The notes under the pieces were generated by a model. The model worked only from the letters and a program-made list of their open reading frames with translations. It had not been told where the DNA came from and did no database searches. From Saprospiraceae bacterium (GTDB taxonomy: Bacteria; Bacteroidota; Bacteroidia; Chitinophagales; Saprospiraceae), in the NCBI GenBank assembly GCA_026986005.1, contig JALSPK010000020.1:1-60309 (forward strand): a stretch of DNA of 60,309 nt, given 5' to 3'. Made by a program: the position numbers and the translations under genes. Shown in pieces: positions 44,663 to 53,944 of the stretch. Position 1 is the first letter of the stretch. Every line of letters starts with the position of its first letter.

Positions 44663-47422
44663 TTGGCTAAAATATCTTACATATTTTTATTTTTTGTAAT
44701 GTTTAATACTTTGGGATATTCTCAAACAGTCATTGATTCATTACATAACTCTAGTGATGATTCTCTAGCTCTTCCGCCTGATAATTTTATTGATAGTCTT
44801 AGTTCTGATAGCTTGATTTTGATTGACACAACTAACCAAGACAGCCTCAATAAAGTCAAATTTAGTAAATATAAAATAGCGCCCAACCCTATCGAAGGAG
44901 ATATAGATTGGGGAGCTAAGGATTTACAATTTTTCGATAAAGACAGTAACAAATTAAAGTTGTACAATGAAGCCTATGTTAATTTTGGTACTATATCTTT
45001 AAAAGCCGGTTATATCGAATTTGACTTTAAGAAAAATGAAATAATCGGATTGCCCTTGATAGATAGCTTAAGTGCTATAACACAAAAACCACTATTCAAA
45101 GATAAAAAGGAGGAATTTGTTGCCAAAAAAATTAGATACAATATTAATACAAAAAAAGGATGGGTTGAATACGCCACTAAAAAGCAAGGCGAATTGACAA
45201 TACACGGAAAAGTCGGCAAATTTATAAGTGCTGAAGGTGATACGATCAATCACGTGGACAATATGTATATCAAAGGAGGTTTAATAACCAACTGCTCTAA
45301 TCCGGAACATCCACACTGGGGAATACATGCAAATAAAATCAAACTAATACCCAATAAATTAGCTGTATTTGGAAGATCAAATATTGAGATTGCAAATGTA
45401 TCTCTTCCAATTGTCTTGCCTTTTGGCTTTTACCCGATGTTTCAAGGTCAAAGAGATGGTCTTATCCTGCCCAAAAAGCTAGACTACAACAATGATTGGG
45501 GAGTAGGAATCAGAGATATAGGTGTTTATTTTGCGATAAATGAATACATGGATTTAAGACTAACAGCAGACTTATACTCTAGGGGTAGTCACGGGTTAAA
45601 CATAAAATCAAACTATAATAAACGATACAAATTTTCAGGTTCATTTTCATTTAATTATTTTAATTCGATAACTCAAAGTAAAACAGACACTACAATAACT
45701 AGTGCCCCAACATTTATTTTCAGACTTAATCATAACCAAGCAGCGAAAGCTAATCCATATCAAAAATTTGGAGGGAATATAAATTTCTCTTTAAACGGCT
45801 ATCAGCGTAGAGTTAATACAGATGCAAAAAGCAGAAATAACAATATTATAAGATCTAACTTTTCATACCACAACAGTTTACCCGAAACACCTTTCAAACT
45901 AGCTGTTTCATTAAATCATTCTCAAAATAATAATACGCATCTCTTAACCCTAACATTTCCAAAGTTGGATATAAATATGAATACCATATATCCATTTAAA
46001 AAGAAAAAGAGAATTGGGAAAAAAAAATGGTATGAAGAAATATTTTTAAACTATAAAGGTGCTGCAAAGAATCTTATTAATGCGACAGATACTACATTGT
46101 TTGATTCGGAGGTATGGGACAATATGAAGTATGGAATAACACAAAACTTAGGTACCGGAGCTGCTTTTAAAATAAAAAAATATATCAATATATCATTTGG
46201 ATTAAATTACGACGAAAAGCATTTTTTCAAAACAATCAACAAAAGATTTGATGGCACAATAGTAATAGATACGCTTAGAGATAGTGAGGGTAATCCTAAA
46301 CTTGATATTGAAGGAAATGTACAAATGGATACAACCTTTGGAAGAGTACTAATAGATACAGTATCAAATTGGAAAGTATATCGTCATTTAACTCCAAGCT
46401 TAAGTCTTCGTACCAATAAATTTAAAAAAATACTGTTCAACAAGGGTTTTTTAAGAGGTATAAAGCATAAAATATCATACTCTTTATCGTTTAGCGGTAA
46501 CCCCATAGACGAAGAGGCTATTTACGGCCGAGAAGTACATACTGATACCAGAGCTAAATATGACAAAGTTGAAAGATATAGTATTTTTGATTACAATGGA
46601 GCCTATGGCTCAGCAAATCCTTCTAAACAAAATCTTGTCTTGAATTATTCAATTAAGCACATCTTGGAGGCTAAGTATTTTTCAAAAGTAGATTCTTCTT
46701 TGAAAAAACTTACTCTTATTAGAAATTTAGGCATTTCAGGAAATTATAATATCACAGCCGACAGTCTTAATTTTTCGCCAATAGCAGTGCAATTTAATTT
46801 TTTACTATTCAAAAAGTTTGTAAATATCAGGTATTCGGGCACATTTGATCCATATATGAAAGTAGATGGAAGAAGAATTCATAAATATGTTTGGGACGTC
46901 CGTAAAAGACCAATTCGTCATGACAGATCAACAGTTAGTATTACTGTAAACAATAAAAGCTTTGATCAAATAGCTGGGCTGTTTTTTGGAAAAGAGAAGA
47001 GCAAGAAAAAGAATCACAAAAAAACAAAAAACAGAAAAGTTGACAATGATTTACTATTATCCATGTTGAAAAACTTCCGTCTAAACTACAATCTATCAAT
47101 GGAATGGAAGTACAACAACAATAATGTTGACACATTCAGCATATCTACACATTCTATCAGAATAAGTGGCTCTCTACCTCTTACAAAAAACTGGAATATA
47201 AATGTAGGTAGTTTGGATTACAACATTAAAGCAAAGAGATTTGAGTATCCTTCATTTGGATTTTCAAGAGATTTGCATTGTTGGAGCATGAATTTTAGCT
47301 GGCAGCCAAAGAATGGTACTTACTCATTCTTCATTGGAGTAAAATCCTCTGTATTAAAATTCATCAAATACAATCATGGTGTTGACCCGCTCCGCGCCAA
47401 CATTCCAAATAATAATTTCTAA
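44663..47422 (+). CDS. LptD-like lipopolysaccharide assembly protein
   Basis: 919 residues. It starts at TTG 44663, which is needed to give the signal peptide (ISYIFLFFVMFNTLGYSQ); the next ATG falls inside it. An OstA-like beta-taco region (residues about 85-200: YNEAYVNFGTISLKAGYIEFDFKKNEIIG) is followed by a large C-terminal barrel with LPIVLPFGFYPMFQGQRDGLILP. This arrangement matches putative LptD of Bacteroidota, which moves lipopolysaccharide into the outer leaflet. No LptE is encoded next to it. Confidence 0.83.
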   Translation: MAKISYIFLFFVMFNTLGYSQTVIDSLHNSSDDSLALPPDNFIDSLSSDSLILIDTTNQDSLNKVKFSKYKIAPNPIEGDIDWGAKDLQFFDKDSNKLKLYNEAYVNFGTISLKAGYIEFDFKKNEIIGLPLIDSLSAITQKPLFKDKKEEFVAKKIRYNINTKKGWVEYATKKQGELTIHGKVGKFISAEGDTINHVDNMYIKGGLITNCSNPEHPHWGIHANKIKLIPNKLAVFGRSNIEIANVSLPIVLPFGFYPMFQGQRDGLILPKKLDYNNDWGVGIRDIGVYFAINEYMDLRLTADLYSRGSHGLNIKSNYNKRYKFSGSFSFNYFNSITQSKTDTTITSAPTFIFRLNHNQAAKANPYQKFGGNINFSLNGYQRRVNTDAKSRNNNIIRSNFSYHNSLPETPFKLAVSLNHSQNNNTHLLTLTFPKLDINMNTIYPFKKKKRIGKKKWYEEIFLNYKGAAKNLINATDTTLFDSEVWDNMKYGITQNLGTGAAFKIKKYINISFGLNYDEKHFFKTINKRFDGTIVIDTLRDSEGNPKLDIEGNVQMDTTFGRVLIDTVSNWKVYRHLTPSLSLRTNKFKKILFNKGFLRGIKHKISYSLSFSGNPIDEEAIYGREVHTDTRAKYDKVERYSIFDYNGAYGSANPSKQNLVLNYSIKHILEAKYFSKVDSSLKKLTLIRNLGISGNYNITADSLNFSPIAVQFNFLLFKKFVNIRYSGTFDPYMKVDGRRIHKYVWDVRKRPIRHDRSTVSITVNNKSFDQIAGLFFGKEKSKKKNHKKTKNRKVDNDLLLSMLKNFRLNYNLSMEWKYNNNNVDTFSISTHSIRISGSLPLTKNWNINVGSLDYNIKAKRFEYPSFGFSRDLHCWSMNFSWQPKNGTYSFFIGVKSSVLKFIKYNHGVDPLRANIPNNNF

Positions 47423-47440
47423 AAATATCATTTTTAACTC

Positions 47441-47596
47441 ATGCACAAATTTACATCCTCTTATTTAGAAGAATTCTTAACACCCTTCCGTCATGACACT
47501 AAAAATAAAAAGTATCTTTCGCACCTTCTTCATTATGAAACACTTCCTGAGCTAAAGTACCTCAAAGATTGTTTTTATCTAATAAGGAAAAAGTAA
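47441..47596 (+). CDS. Hypothetical 51-residue protein
   Basis: An ATG at 47441 opens 51 codons to TAA (47594-47596), 18 bases after the LptD-like stop. The predicted protein is basic and leucine/tyrosine-rich (YLEEFLTPFRHDTKNKKYL), without signal peptide or membrane helix. Codon use resembles that of neighbours. It could be a small real gene in the LptD transcript, the remnant of a longer gene, or chance. A small palindrome AAAGATTT-TAT-AAATCTTT (47658-47676) follows. The 312-base gap otherwise holds only the lysine-operon promoter. Confidence 0.35.
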   Translation: MHKFTSSYLEEFLTPFRHDTKNKKYLSHLLHYETLPELKYLKDCFYLIRKK

Positions 47597-47686
47597 TTAT
47601 TTGCTATTTCACCATTGTGTTTGAGGATTGATATTAATCAAATTCAATAAAAAGAAAAAAGATTTTATAAATCTTTAATTATTGTT

Positions 47687-47694
47687 TAAGTTTG
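47687..47694 (+). promoter_or_regulatory. -7 box of the saccharopine-pathway operon
   Basis: TAAGTTTG matches TAnnTTTG and lies 40 bases before the ATG at 47735. No TTG is visible at -33. Confidence 0.45.
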
Positions 47695-47734
47695 CCAATT
47701 GTTTTAAAATATTACAAAAAAAAAATAGATCGAG

Positions 47735-49042
47735 ATGAACAAGAAGGTTGCGTTAAGATATGAAGATAGATATTTAATGGAGAGGAGAGTTGCCATTACT
47801 CCTTCTCATGTTGCTGAATTAATAAAGAAGCACAATTTAGAGTTTTATGTAGAAAAATCAGAAAAAAGAGTATTTAAAGACAATGAATATGCTCAATCTG
47901 GAGCTAAGATTACTGATAATATCGAGGATATACCTGTAGTATTTGGTGTAAAAGAAATGCCTAATGACCTATTTCAACCTAATCATACGTATATCTTTTT
48001 TTCACATACAATAAAAGGACAACCTTATAATATGGCTTCCTTAAGGAAGATGGTCAAACAGAAGATTAATCTGATTGACTATGAGAAAGTAAGAGATGAG
48101 CACGGTCGAAGAACAATTTTCTTTGGCAAGTATGCGGGTTTAGCTGGAATGATCAATTCTTTATGGACTCTAGGACAAAGGTTAAAAGCCAAAGGAATTG
48201 AGACCCCTTTTGCAAGTTTAAAGCAATCTCATTTATATCATTCTTTGGATGAAGCAAAAACGGAAATCTCTAGAGCGGGAATGGATATTGTAAAGAATGG
48301 TCTACCCGAGGAACTAACTCCGGTAGTAATTGGAATTACAGGATATGGAAATGTAGCAGGAGGCGCAAATGAGATACTTTCACTTCTACCGACAAAGGAA
48401 ATATCTCCTAAAGCTTTGCTAGAGCTGAAAAATAGTGGTCAATTACCCAACAATGTGTTATACAAAGTTATTTTCAAAGAAAAGCATCTTGCTAAGCACA
48501 TAAAAAAGGATAAAGCATTTAATTTACAAGAATACTACAACCACCCTGAAAAATTTGTTGGTACTTTTGAACAATATGCAGATAAATTAACTCTATTAAT
48601 TAATGCTATGTATTGGGACACGAGATATCCAAGGTTAATTTCAAATAATTACTTAAAATACAATTATTCAAACGAGCATAAATTAATAGCAATTGGAGAT
48701 ATTACTTGTGATCCCAAAGGATCAATAGAATGTACTATTGATTGTACTACTATCGAAAACCCGGTTTTTGTTTTTGACGCAAAAACAGGCAACAAAACAG
48801 ATGGATTTGAAGGTGAGGGAATCTCATTGATGGGAGTAGATATTTTACCTAGTGAATTACCTAGAGAATCATCTGAAGGATTTAGCAATGCATTATTTGA
48901 TTTTGTTAATAAGATTGTAACTTGTGATTATTCTAAACCATTTTCGGAATTACAATTACCTCCACCCATAAAAAGGGGATTAATATTACATAATGGGAAT
49001 TTCACTCCGGAGTTTAAATACATGGAAGATTATATCAAATAA
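47735..49042 (+). CDS. Lysine-ketoglutarate reductase-type protein (LKR half)
   Basis: 435 residues. The N-terminal AlaDH/PNT-type domain (VALRYEDRYLMERRVAITPSHVAEL) and the nucleotide-binding part (VVIGITGYGNVAGGANEIL) match the LKR half of plant and animal LKR/SDH. LKR joins lysine and 2-oxoglutarate with NADPH to give saccharopine. The gene is followed after 23 bases by the saccharopine dehydrogenase half, in the same order as in the fused eukaryotic enzyme. This supports lysine breakdown, not biosynthesis; direction and cofactor are inference. Confidence 0.82.
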   Translation: MNKKVALRYEDRYLMERRVAITPSHVAELIKKHNLEFYVEKSEKRVFKDNEYAQSGAKITDNIEDIPVVFGVKEMPNDLFQPNHTYIFFSHTIKGQPYNMASLRKMVKQKINLIDYEKVRDEHGRRTIFFGKYAGLAGMINSLWTLGQRLKAKGIETPFASLKQSHLYHSLDEAKTEISRAGMDIVKNGLPEELTPVVIGITGYGNVAGGANEILSLLPTKEISPKALLELKNSGQLPNNVLYKVIFKEKHLAKHIKKDKAFNLQEYYNHPEKFVGTFEQYADKLTLLINAMYWDTRYPRLISNNYLKYNYSNEHKLIAIGDITCDPKGSIECTIDCTTIENPVFVFDAKTGNKTDGFEGEGISLMGVDILPSELPRESSEGFSNALFDFVNKIVTCDYSKPFSELQLPPPIKRGLILHNGNFTPEFKYMEDYIK

Positions 49043-49065
49043 TATTTTAAACTAATACAAGAATT

Positions 49066-50409
49066 ATGAAAAGAGTTTTAGTAGTAGGAGCAGGACTATC
49101 AACTGCATGTTTAATAAACTACCTATTGGAAAAATCAGAAGAATATGACTGGGAAATCATTGTTGCAGACCTCGATACAAATATAGCTGAAAAAAGGATA
49201 AAAAACCACAAAAACGGCAAAGCTATATTTTTTGATGTCTTCAATGATGAGCAGAGATCCAAAGAAGTAAGCAAGGCTGACATTGTAGTATCAATGCTTC
49301 CTGCCAGGTTTCACTATTTGATAGTAAGATCTTGTTTGAGATTTCGAAAAAATCTGGTTACAGCATCATATATTTCTCCTGAATTGAAAGAACTGCATGA
49401 AGAGGCAAAAGAAAAAGGTATATTAATTTTAAATGAGATAGGTTTGGATCCGGGTCTGGATCATATGTCCGCGATGCACATTATAGATACAATTAAGGAT
49501 AAGGAGGGTGAGATATTATCATTCAAATCATCAACAGGAGGTTTAGTAGCACCAAAGTATGATAATAATCCTTGGAATTACAAATTTACTTGGAATCCAC
49601 GAAATGTTGTTGTCGCAGGACAAGGTGTTGCTCAATATATAGACTTAGGAATGTACAAACATATTCCTTATCATAGATTATTTACAAGAGTGCGAAGAAT
49701 TAATTTTGATACTGTTGGTGAATTCGAAGTTTATCCAAACAGAGATTCACTTAAGTATAGAAGTATTTATGGCTTGGATGATATCCCTACTATGTTCAGA
49801 GGGACAATAAGAAGACCGGGGTTTAGCAAGACATGGAATTTGCTTGTGCAATTAGGATTGACAGACGACACATTTATTGTTGAAAATTCTGAGAATCTGA
49901 CGAATAGGGATTTTGTAAACACCTTTTTGAAATACCATAAGACAAGAACAGTTGAAGAGAAACTCGCTCTATATTTAGGTGTTGAGGAAGACTCTTTTGA
50001 CATGTACAAACTAAGATGGCTTGGGCTTTTTGAACGAAAAAAGATTGGACTTAAGAATGTAACACCAGCTAAAATCCTTCAAAAAATATTAGAAGAAAAA
50101 CTTAGCTTGGATGAAGGAGACAAAGATATGATTGTAATGCAACACGAGTTTATTTACAAATACAAAGGGAAGAATAAAAAGAAAATCACTTCATCTCTTG
50201 TAGTAGAAGGACAAGATGACGTCCATACTGCGATGGCAATGACAGTAGGCTTACCATTAGGCATAGCGACAAAACTAATATTGGAAGAAAAGATACCCTT
50301 AACAGGTGTTGTAATCCCCATTTCCAAATTAATATACGAACCTGTTCTTGAAGAGCTAAAAAAATACAACATCAAATTTGTCGAAAAGGAAGAAGAATAT
50401 AATAACTAG
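49066..50409 (+). CDS. Saccharopine dehydrogenase (glutamate-forming, SDH half)
   Basis: 447 residues. N-terminal Rossmann motif VLVVGAGLSTACLINYLL, then the conserved LPARFHYLIVRSCLRFRKNLVTASY and the substrate-domain signature NEIGLDPGLDHMSAM ... SSTGGLVAPKYDNNPWNYKFTW. It oxidises saccharopine to glutamate and 2-aminoadipate semialdehyde. Together with the upstream LKR-type gene it forms a compact two-gene lysine catabolic operon. It ends 83 bases from the convergent PhoD-like gene. Confidence 0.9.
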   Translation: MKRVLVVGAGLSTACLINYLLEKSEEYDWEIIVADLDTNIAEKRIKNHKNGKAIFFDVFNDEQRSKEVSKADIVVSMLPARFHYLIVRSCLRFRKNLVTASYISPELKELHEEAKEKGILILNEIGLDPGLDHMSAMHIIDTIKDKEGEILSFKSSTGGLVAPKYDNNPWNYKFTWNPRNVVVAGQGVAQYIDLGMYKHIPYHRLFTRVRRINFDTVGEFEVYPNRDSLKYRSIYGLDDIPTMFRGTIRRPGFSKTWNLLVQLGLTDDTFIVENSENLTNRDFVNTFLKYHKTRTVEEKLALYLGVEEDSFDMYKLRWLGLFERKKIGLKNVTPAKILQKILEEKLSLDEGDKDMIVMQHEFIYKYKGKNKKKITSSLVVEGQDDVHTAMAMTVGLPLGIATKLILEEKIPLTGVVIPISKLIYEPVLEELKKYNIKFVEKEEEYNN

Positions 50410-50414
50410 ACACC

Positions 50415-50463
50415 CTTCCTAAAACTGTACTAGCTTTAATAAAGATAGTGCAGTTTTAGGAAG
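50415..50463. terminator. Long hairpin between convergent genes
   Basis: CTTCCTAAAACTGTACT (50415-50431) pairs with AGTGCAGTTTTAGGAAG (50447-50463), 16 of 17 positions plus one wobble, around a 15-base loop. It starts 6 bases after the saccharopine dehydrogenase stop. There is no T-run on either side, so it is either a factor-assisted bidirectional terminator or an mRNA 3'-end stabiliser. Confidence 0.6.
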
Positions 50464-50491
50464 TAAAATATTTTCAAATCTAATAAATAAG

Positions 50492-51577
50492 TCAATAATC
50501 CCCAATTATACCATGCTCTATGATATTTTTTCCTTTTATATCATTTATAAATATTTTCATCAATACTTTAGAGCCTCCCCATGTTATTTTTAATAAGCCA
50601 TAATTTTTACCATCATATAATTGCCCCAATCTGTAGGCATTCCTTTCATTTACTCCTTCATAAGAATGCGTAAGTCCACTTGAGGTAATCTCCGTTACAT
50701 TGGCGCTAAAATCCTCATAAGTATATTCTGATAATTCGGCAAAATGTCTATCACCACTTAAAATCAGAGGGTTTTTAATCTTATATTTTTCCAACAATCT
50801 TAAAAATCGAAGTCTTTCATTCGGGAAATTGCCCCATTTTTCATAAGGATGATCATCAGGTATTATCTGAAGGCCGCTAACAAAAATATTAATTGTAGCA
50901 TCACTATATTTAATCTCTTTTTCTAGCCATTTCCATTGTTCATCTCCCAATATAGTTCCTGTAAGATTCTTTTTGTATCTATTTGCAGTTACATTATCAG
51001 GTTCGAGTCTATCTTTAAACGTTCGATTATCTAACAAAAATATTTTTACTTTTCTCAGACCTTTGCCATACTCATATGTATCATAAACTCCTTGATGAGA
51101 CCTGACTTTTGCATTTTCCGGTATATCTAAAAAATCTAGAAATTCCTTTTTACTTTCTTCTTTTTTCGGATAATAATTGCCACCATCATTGAGCCCATAA
51201 TCGTGATCATCCCAAATCCCAATCACCGGTATTTGACCGATAAAATTCTGATAGTACTTATTCTTCTTCATCAAATCATATTCCTCTTGATGCTCTTTCA
51301 TATCCTCAGTATCTGAATAAATAGCATCGCCCATCCAAATCCATAGATCAGGCTGATTTTTTGCTATAATATCCCAATAGTTTTGCTCTAATCTCTGATT
51401 GCTACAAGAGCCAAAAGCGATATAATTAATGACTTGATCCGTATCAGGTCTAAAATGAGATACTAAAGCCTTAGCATTATTATCGTCATCCTTCTTATTC
51501 TCACTATTTACAAGTGCATTTTTACATCCTAAAGCCAAGACTGCAAAAAATGTCAACATCAAATACTTATTTTTCAT
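50492..51577 (-). CDS. PhoD-like phosphatase lipoprotein
   Basis: 361 residues. Lipoprotein signal YLMLTFFAVLALGCKN with the lipid cysteine near residue 18. The metallophosphatase core shows FGSCSNQ, IWMGDAIYSD, IWDDHDYGLNDGG and LILSGDRHFAEL, the metal ligands of the PhoD family of Ca/Fe-dependent phosphodiesterase/phosphatases. It is shorter than classical PhoD and lacks the N-terminal Ig-like domain. Located four bases after the DPP-like gene, so cotranscribed. Confidence 0.88.
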   Translation of the reverse strand: MKNKYLMLTFFAVLALGCKNALVNSENKKDDDNNAKALVSHFRPDTDQVINYIAFGSCSNQRLEQNYWDIIAKNQPDLWIWMGDAIYSDTEDMKEHQEEYDLMKKNKYYQNFIGQIPVIGIWDDHDYGLNDGGNYYPKKEESKKEFLDFLDIPENAKVRSHQGVYDTYEYGKGLRKVKIFLLDNRTFKDRLEPDNVTANRYKKNLTGTILGDEQWKWLEKEIKYSDATINIFVSGLQIIPDDHPYEKWGNFPNERLRFLRLLEKYKIKNPLILSGDRHFAELSEYTYEDFSANVTEITSSGLTHSYEGVNERNAYRLGQLYDGKNYGLLKITWGGSKVLMKIFINDIKGKNIIEHGIIGDY

Positions 51578-51581
51578 ATAC

Positions 51582-53744
51582 CTATTTTAATAAATTTAAT
51601 TTTTCATCTACATAGTCCAATATCTTCCGCATAAGGTGCAATCTATCTTTCCCTCTAACATTATGCGGATGCATTGGGTAAGTAAAATAATCCACTTGCT
51701 TACCTTCTTCAACAAATCGTTTCAACATATTCATTGAGTGCTGAGGGACTACAACAGGGTCTACTGATCCAATTATTAACATCAAATTCCCTTTCAATTT
51801 ATCCGCATAATTCAATAGATTATTGAGTTTATATCCTTCAGGGTTTTCTTCGGGCATATCCATATATCTTTCACCATACATTATTTCATAAAACTTCCAG
51901 TTTATAACCGGACCTCCTGCTACACCTACTTTAAATACTCCCGGATGTCTAAGCATCATTGATGTAGTCATGAACCCTCCAAAACTCCAGCCGTGAATAG
52001 CCATATGACTCGTATCAATATATGGCAATTTGCTTAAGTACTCGACACCTTTCAGTTGATCTTCCATCTCGTTTAATCCAAGATTTCTATGTATTACATT
52101 CTCAAATTCAAATCCTCTATTGTCTGAGCCTCTATTGTCTACTGTAAATATAATATAGCCTTTATTAGCCATATAATGCATCCATAATGGGGCATAAGCC
52201 ATCCATGCATTCCTAATCATTTGTGCATGTGGGCCACCATATAAATACACAAATACACGATATTTTTTGTTTGGATCAAAATCGTAAGGTTTTATGACCC
52301 GTGCGTGCAAAGTTGTCTTGTTATCTGCTGCCTTTATATCTATTAGTTCTGTTGAACCTATTGCTACATCCATCAACGGATCTGAAGACACCAGAATTTC
52401 TTTTACTATTTCTCCTTTATTATTTATAATTTGTGTAACCCGCGGTGTGTTCAAATCCGAATATATATCAATAAAGTATTCCCCTTTTGCACCCAAAGAA
52501 TATCTATGAACCCCGGCTTGTTTAGTTATATTTTTAGTTGAAGAATTTTTCAATTTTGATTTGTACAAATACTCGTTTAACCCTGTTTTATCAGCCCCTG
52601 TTACATATACATAATTACCTGATTTATCCAATCCCAATATATTGTGAACAGGAAAATCACCTTTAGTGACCTGATTTAACAGCTTCCCCTCAGTATTGTA
52701 TCTATAAAGGTGATTAAATCCATCTCTTTCGCTAAACCAGAGAAATTCATCATCGTGCCCCGGGATAAACCATACCGGTTGTTCAGGCTCTACATACTTA
52801 GGATGCTCTTCTTCAAACAATGTTTTTACTTTTTTGCCGGTTGATACATCATATTTATTAAGCCACATATGATTTTGTTCACGATTCAACTCAGCCAAAT
52901 AAATGTATTTCTCGTTTGGGCCCCAACCTAGGTTTGTCAAATAATGGTCTTTTGCTCCTTCTTTTGTATTGAGATAGATCGTTTTACCTGATTTTATACT
53001 ATAAACTCCAACTGATGGGTATTCACTTTTCATTCCGGCCATTGGATATTTTATACTATTCAAACTTGCCACTCTTGAAGTGATATCTACCAAAGGGTAA
53101 TCACTAACATCAGATTCATCTTTCTGATAAAAAGCTAGATAATTGCCCGAGGGTGACCAAAAAGTTCCTTTGCCAATACCAAACTCATTTCTTGCAATTG
53201 ATTGACCTGCCACAAAATTTTTATCTTCAAATTCTGTAATAGAAATACAGTCTCCATTTGTCATTTTCAGAAATAAATTATTCTTCTTTGTAAATGCAAT
53301 ATTCCCGGTTTTACTACAATAATCCTGATTGTCACCTACAACAGGAGTTCTAGATATTTTTTCACCCGTACTTTTCTCAACATTGTACTCATAATAATTG
53401 TTACCATTTTTAAAAACCAATATATTATTTCCCCTCCATGAGAATCGTGGCAAACGTTTAAGATTCAGATTCAAATCTTTATTTAGTTTTGAAACTTTCA
53501 AGAGTGTATCCCACCCTTCATTTTTCATTCCTGAAAACAATAGAGATTTAAGATCATCAGATTTCTTTATTAACTTATCCGAATCTCCTTTCCATTGCAA
53601 TCCCGGCACATAATCAGGGTAAAAATCAGAAAATCTTTTCAATATTGCATCTTCAAGAGTCAGGTTAATTTTTACTTTATCTTGTCCAAAAGTTAAAGAT
53701 GACGAAAAGCTGAAGACCAATAGAAATAATATTATACGTTTCAT
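51582..53744 (-). CDS. S9 family peptidase, DPP-IV-like
   Basis: 720 residues from ATG 53744 (signal peptide IILFLLVFSFSSSLTFGQ); ATG 53750 is equally possible. The frame extends further up to an ATG at 53798, but that lies in inserted element copy B and would add a charged tail ahead of the signal peptide. An N-terminal beta-propeller (about 80-480) precedes the alpha/beta-hydrolase domain. The triad is the serine in GWSFGGF, the aspartate in IGSVDPVV and the histidine in MHPHNV. It probably removes Xaa-Pro dipeptides in the periplasm; exact specificity is not readable. Confidence 0.9.
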   Translation of the reverse strand: MKRIILFLLVFSFSSSLTFGQDKVKINLTLEDAILKRFSDFYPDYVPGLQWKGDSDKLIKKSDDLKSLLFSGMKNEGWDTLLKVSKLNKDLNLNLKRLPRFSWRGNNILVFKNGNNYYEYNVEKSTGEKISRTPVVGDNQDYCSKTGNIAFTKKNNLFLKMTNGDCISITEFEDKNFVAGQSIARNEFGIGKGTFWSPSGNYLAFYQKDESDVSDYPLVDITSRVASLNSIKYPMAGMKSEYPSVGVYSIKSGKTIYLNTKEGAKDHYLTNLGWGPNEKYIYLAELNREQNHMWLNKYDVSTGKKVKTLFEEEHPKYVEPEQPVWFIPGHDDEFLWFSERDGFNHLYRYNTEGKLLNQVTKGDFPVHNILGLDKSGNYVYVTGADKTGLNEYLYKSKLKNSSTKNITKQAGVHRYSLGAKGEYFIDIYSDLNTPRVTQIINNKGEIVKEILVSSDPLMDVAIGSTELIDIKAADNKTTLHARVIKPYDFDPNKKYRVFVYLYGGPHAQMIRNAWMAYAPLWMHYMANKGYIIFTVDNRGSDNRGFEFENVIHRNLGLNEMEDQLKGVEYLSKLPYIDTSHMAIHGWSFGGFMTTSMMLRHPGVFKVGVAGGPVINWKFYEIMYGERYMDMPEENPEGYKLNNLLNYADKLKGNLMLIIGSVDPVVVPQHSMNMLKRFVEEGKQVDYFTYPMHPHNVRGKDRLHLMRKILDYVDEKLNLLK

Positions 53745-53772
53745 TTGCATTGCTTTTATTTTTTTAATATTA

Positions 53773-53944
53773 TATTTAGTGTTTGTCCATAAAGTCATTA
53801 AAATTTAAAAATAATCTTTTCGCGATATTTTTACTTTATTCAAATTACTGATGCTAAGGCATCACCAATTCTCAGAAAGACAAAAATCTCATCAAAAATC
53901 TTTATTTTTCAAAAATCAAGCACTTTATAGACAGACACTATTTA
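53773..53944. mobile_element. Short inverted-repeat element, copy B (160 bp)
   Basis: Direct repeats TATTTA at 53773-53778 and 53939-53944 flank a 160-bp body. The ends are GTGTTTGTCCATAAAGT and ACTTTATAGACAGACAC. The body matches copy A in length, core hairpin and sequence. The right flank contains the stop codon (TAA on the minus strand, 53942-53944) of the T9SS cargo gene. The left end lies about 30 bases from the DPP-like gene start. Confidence 0.88.

Noticed and set aside
53745-53798. Upstream ATG start for the DPP-like peptidase
   Set aside because: The codons come from the inserted element, and the start would place a charged stretch ahead of a good signal peptide.
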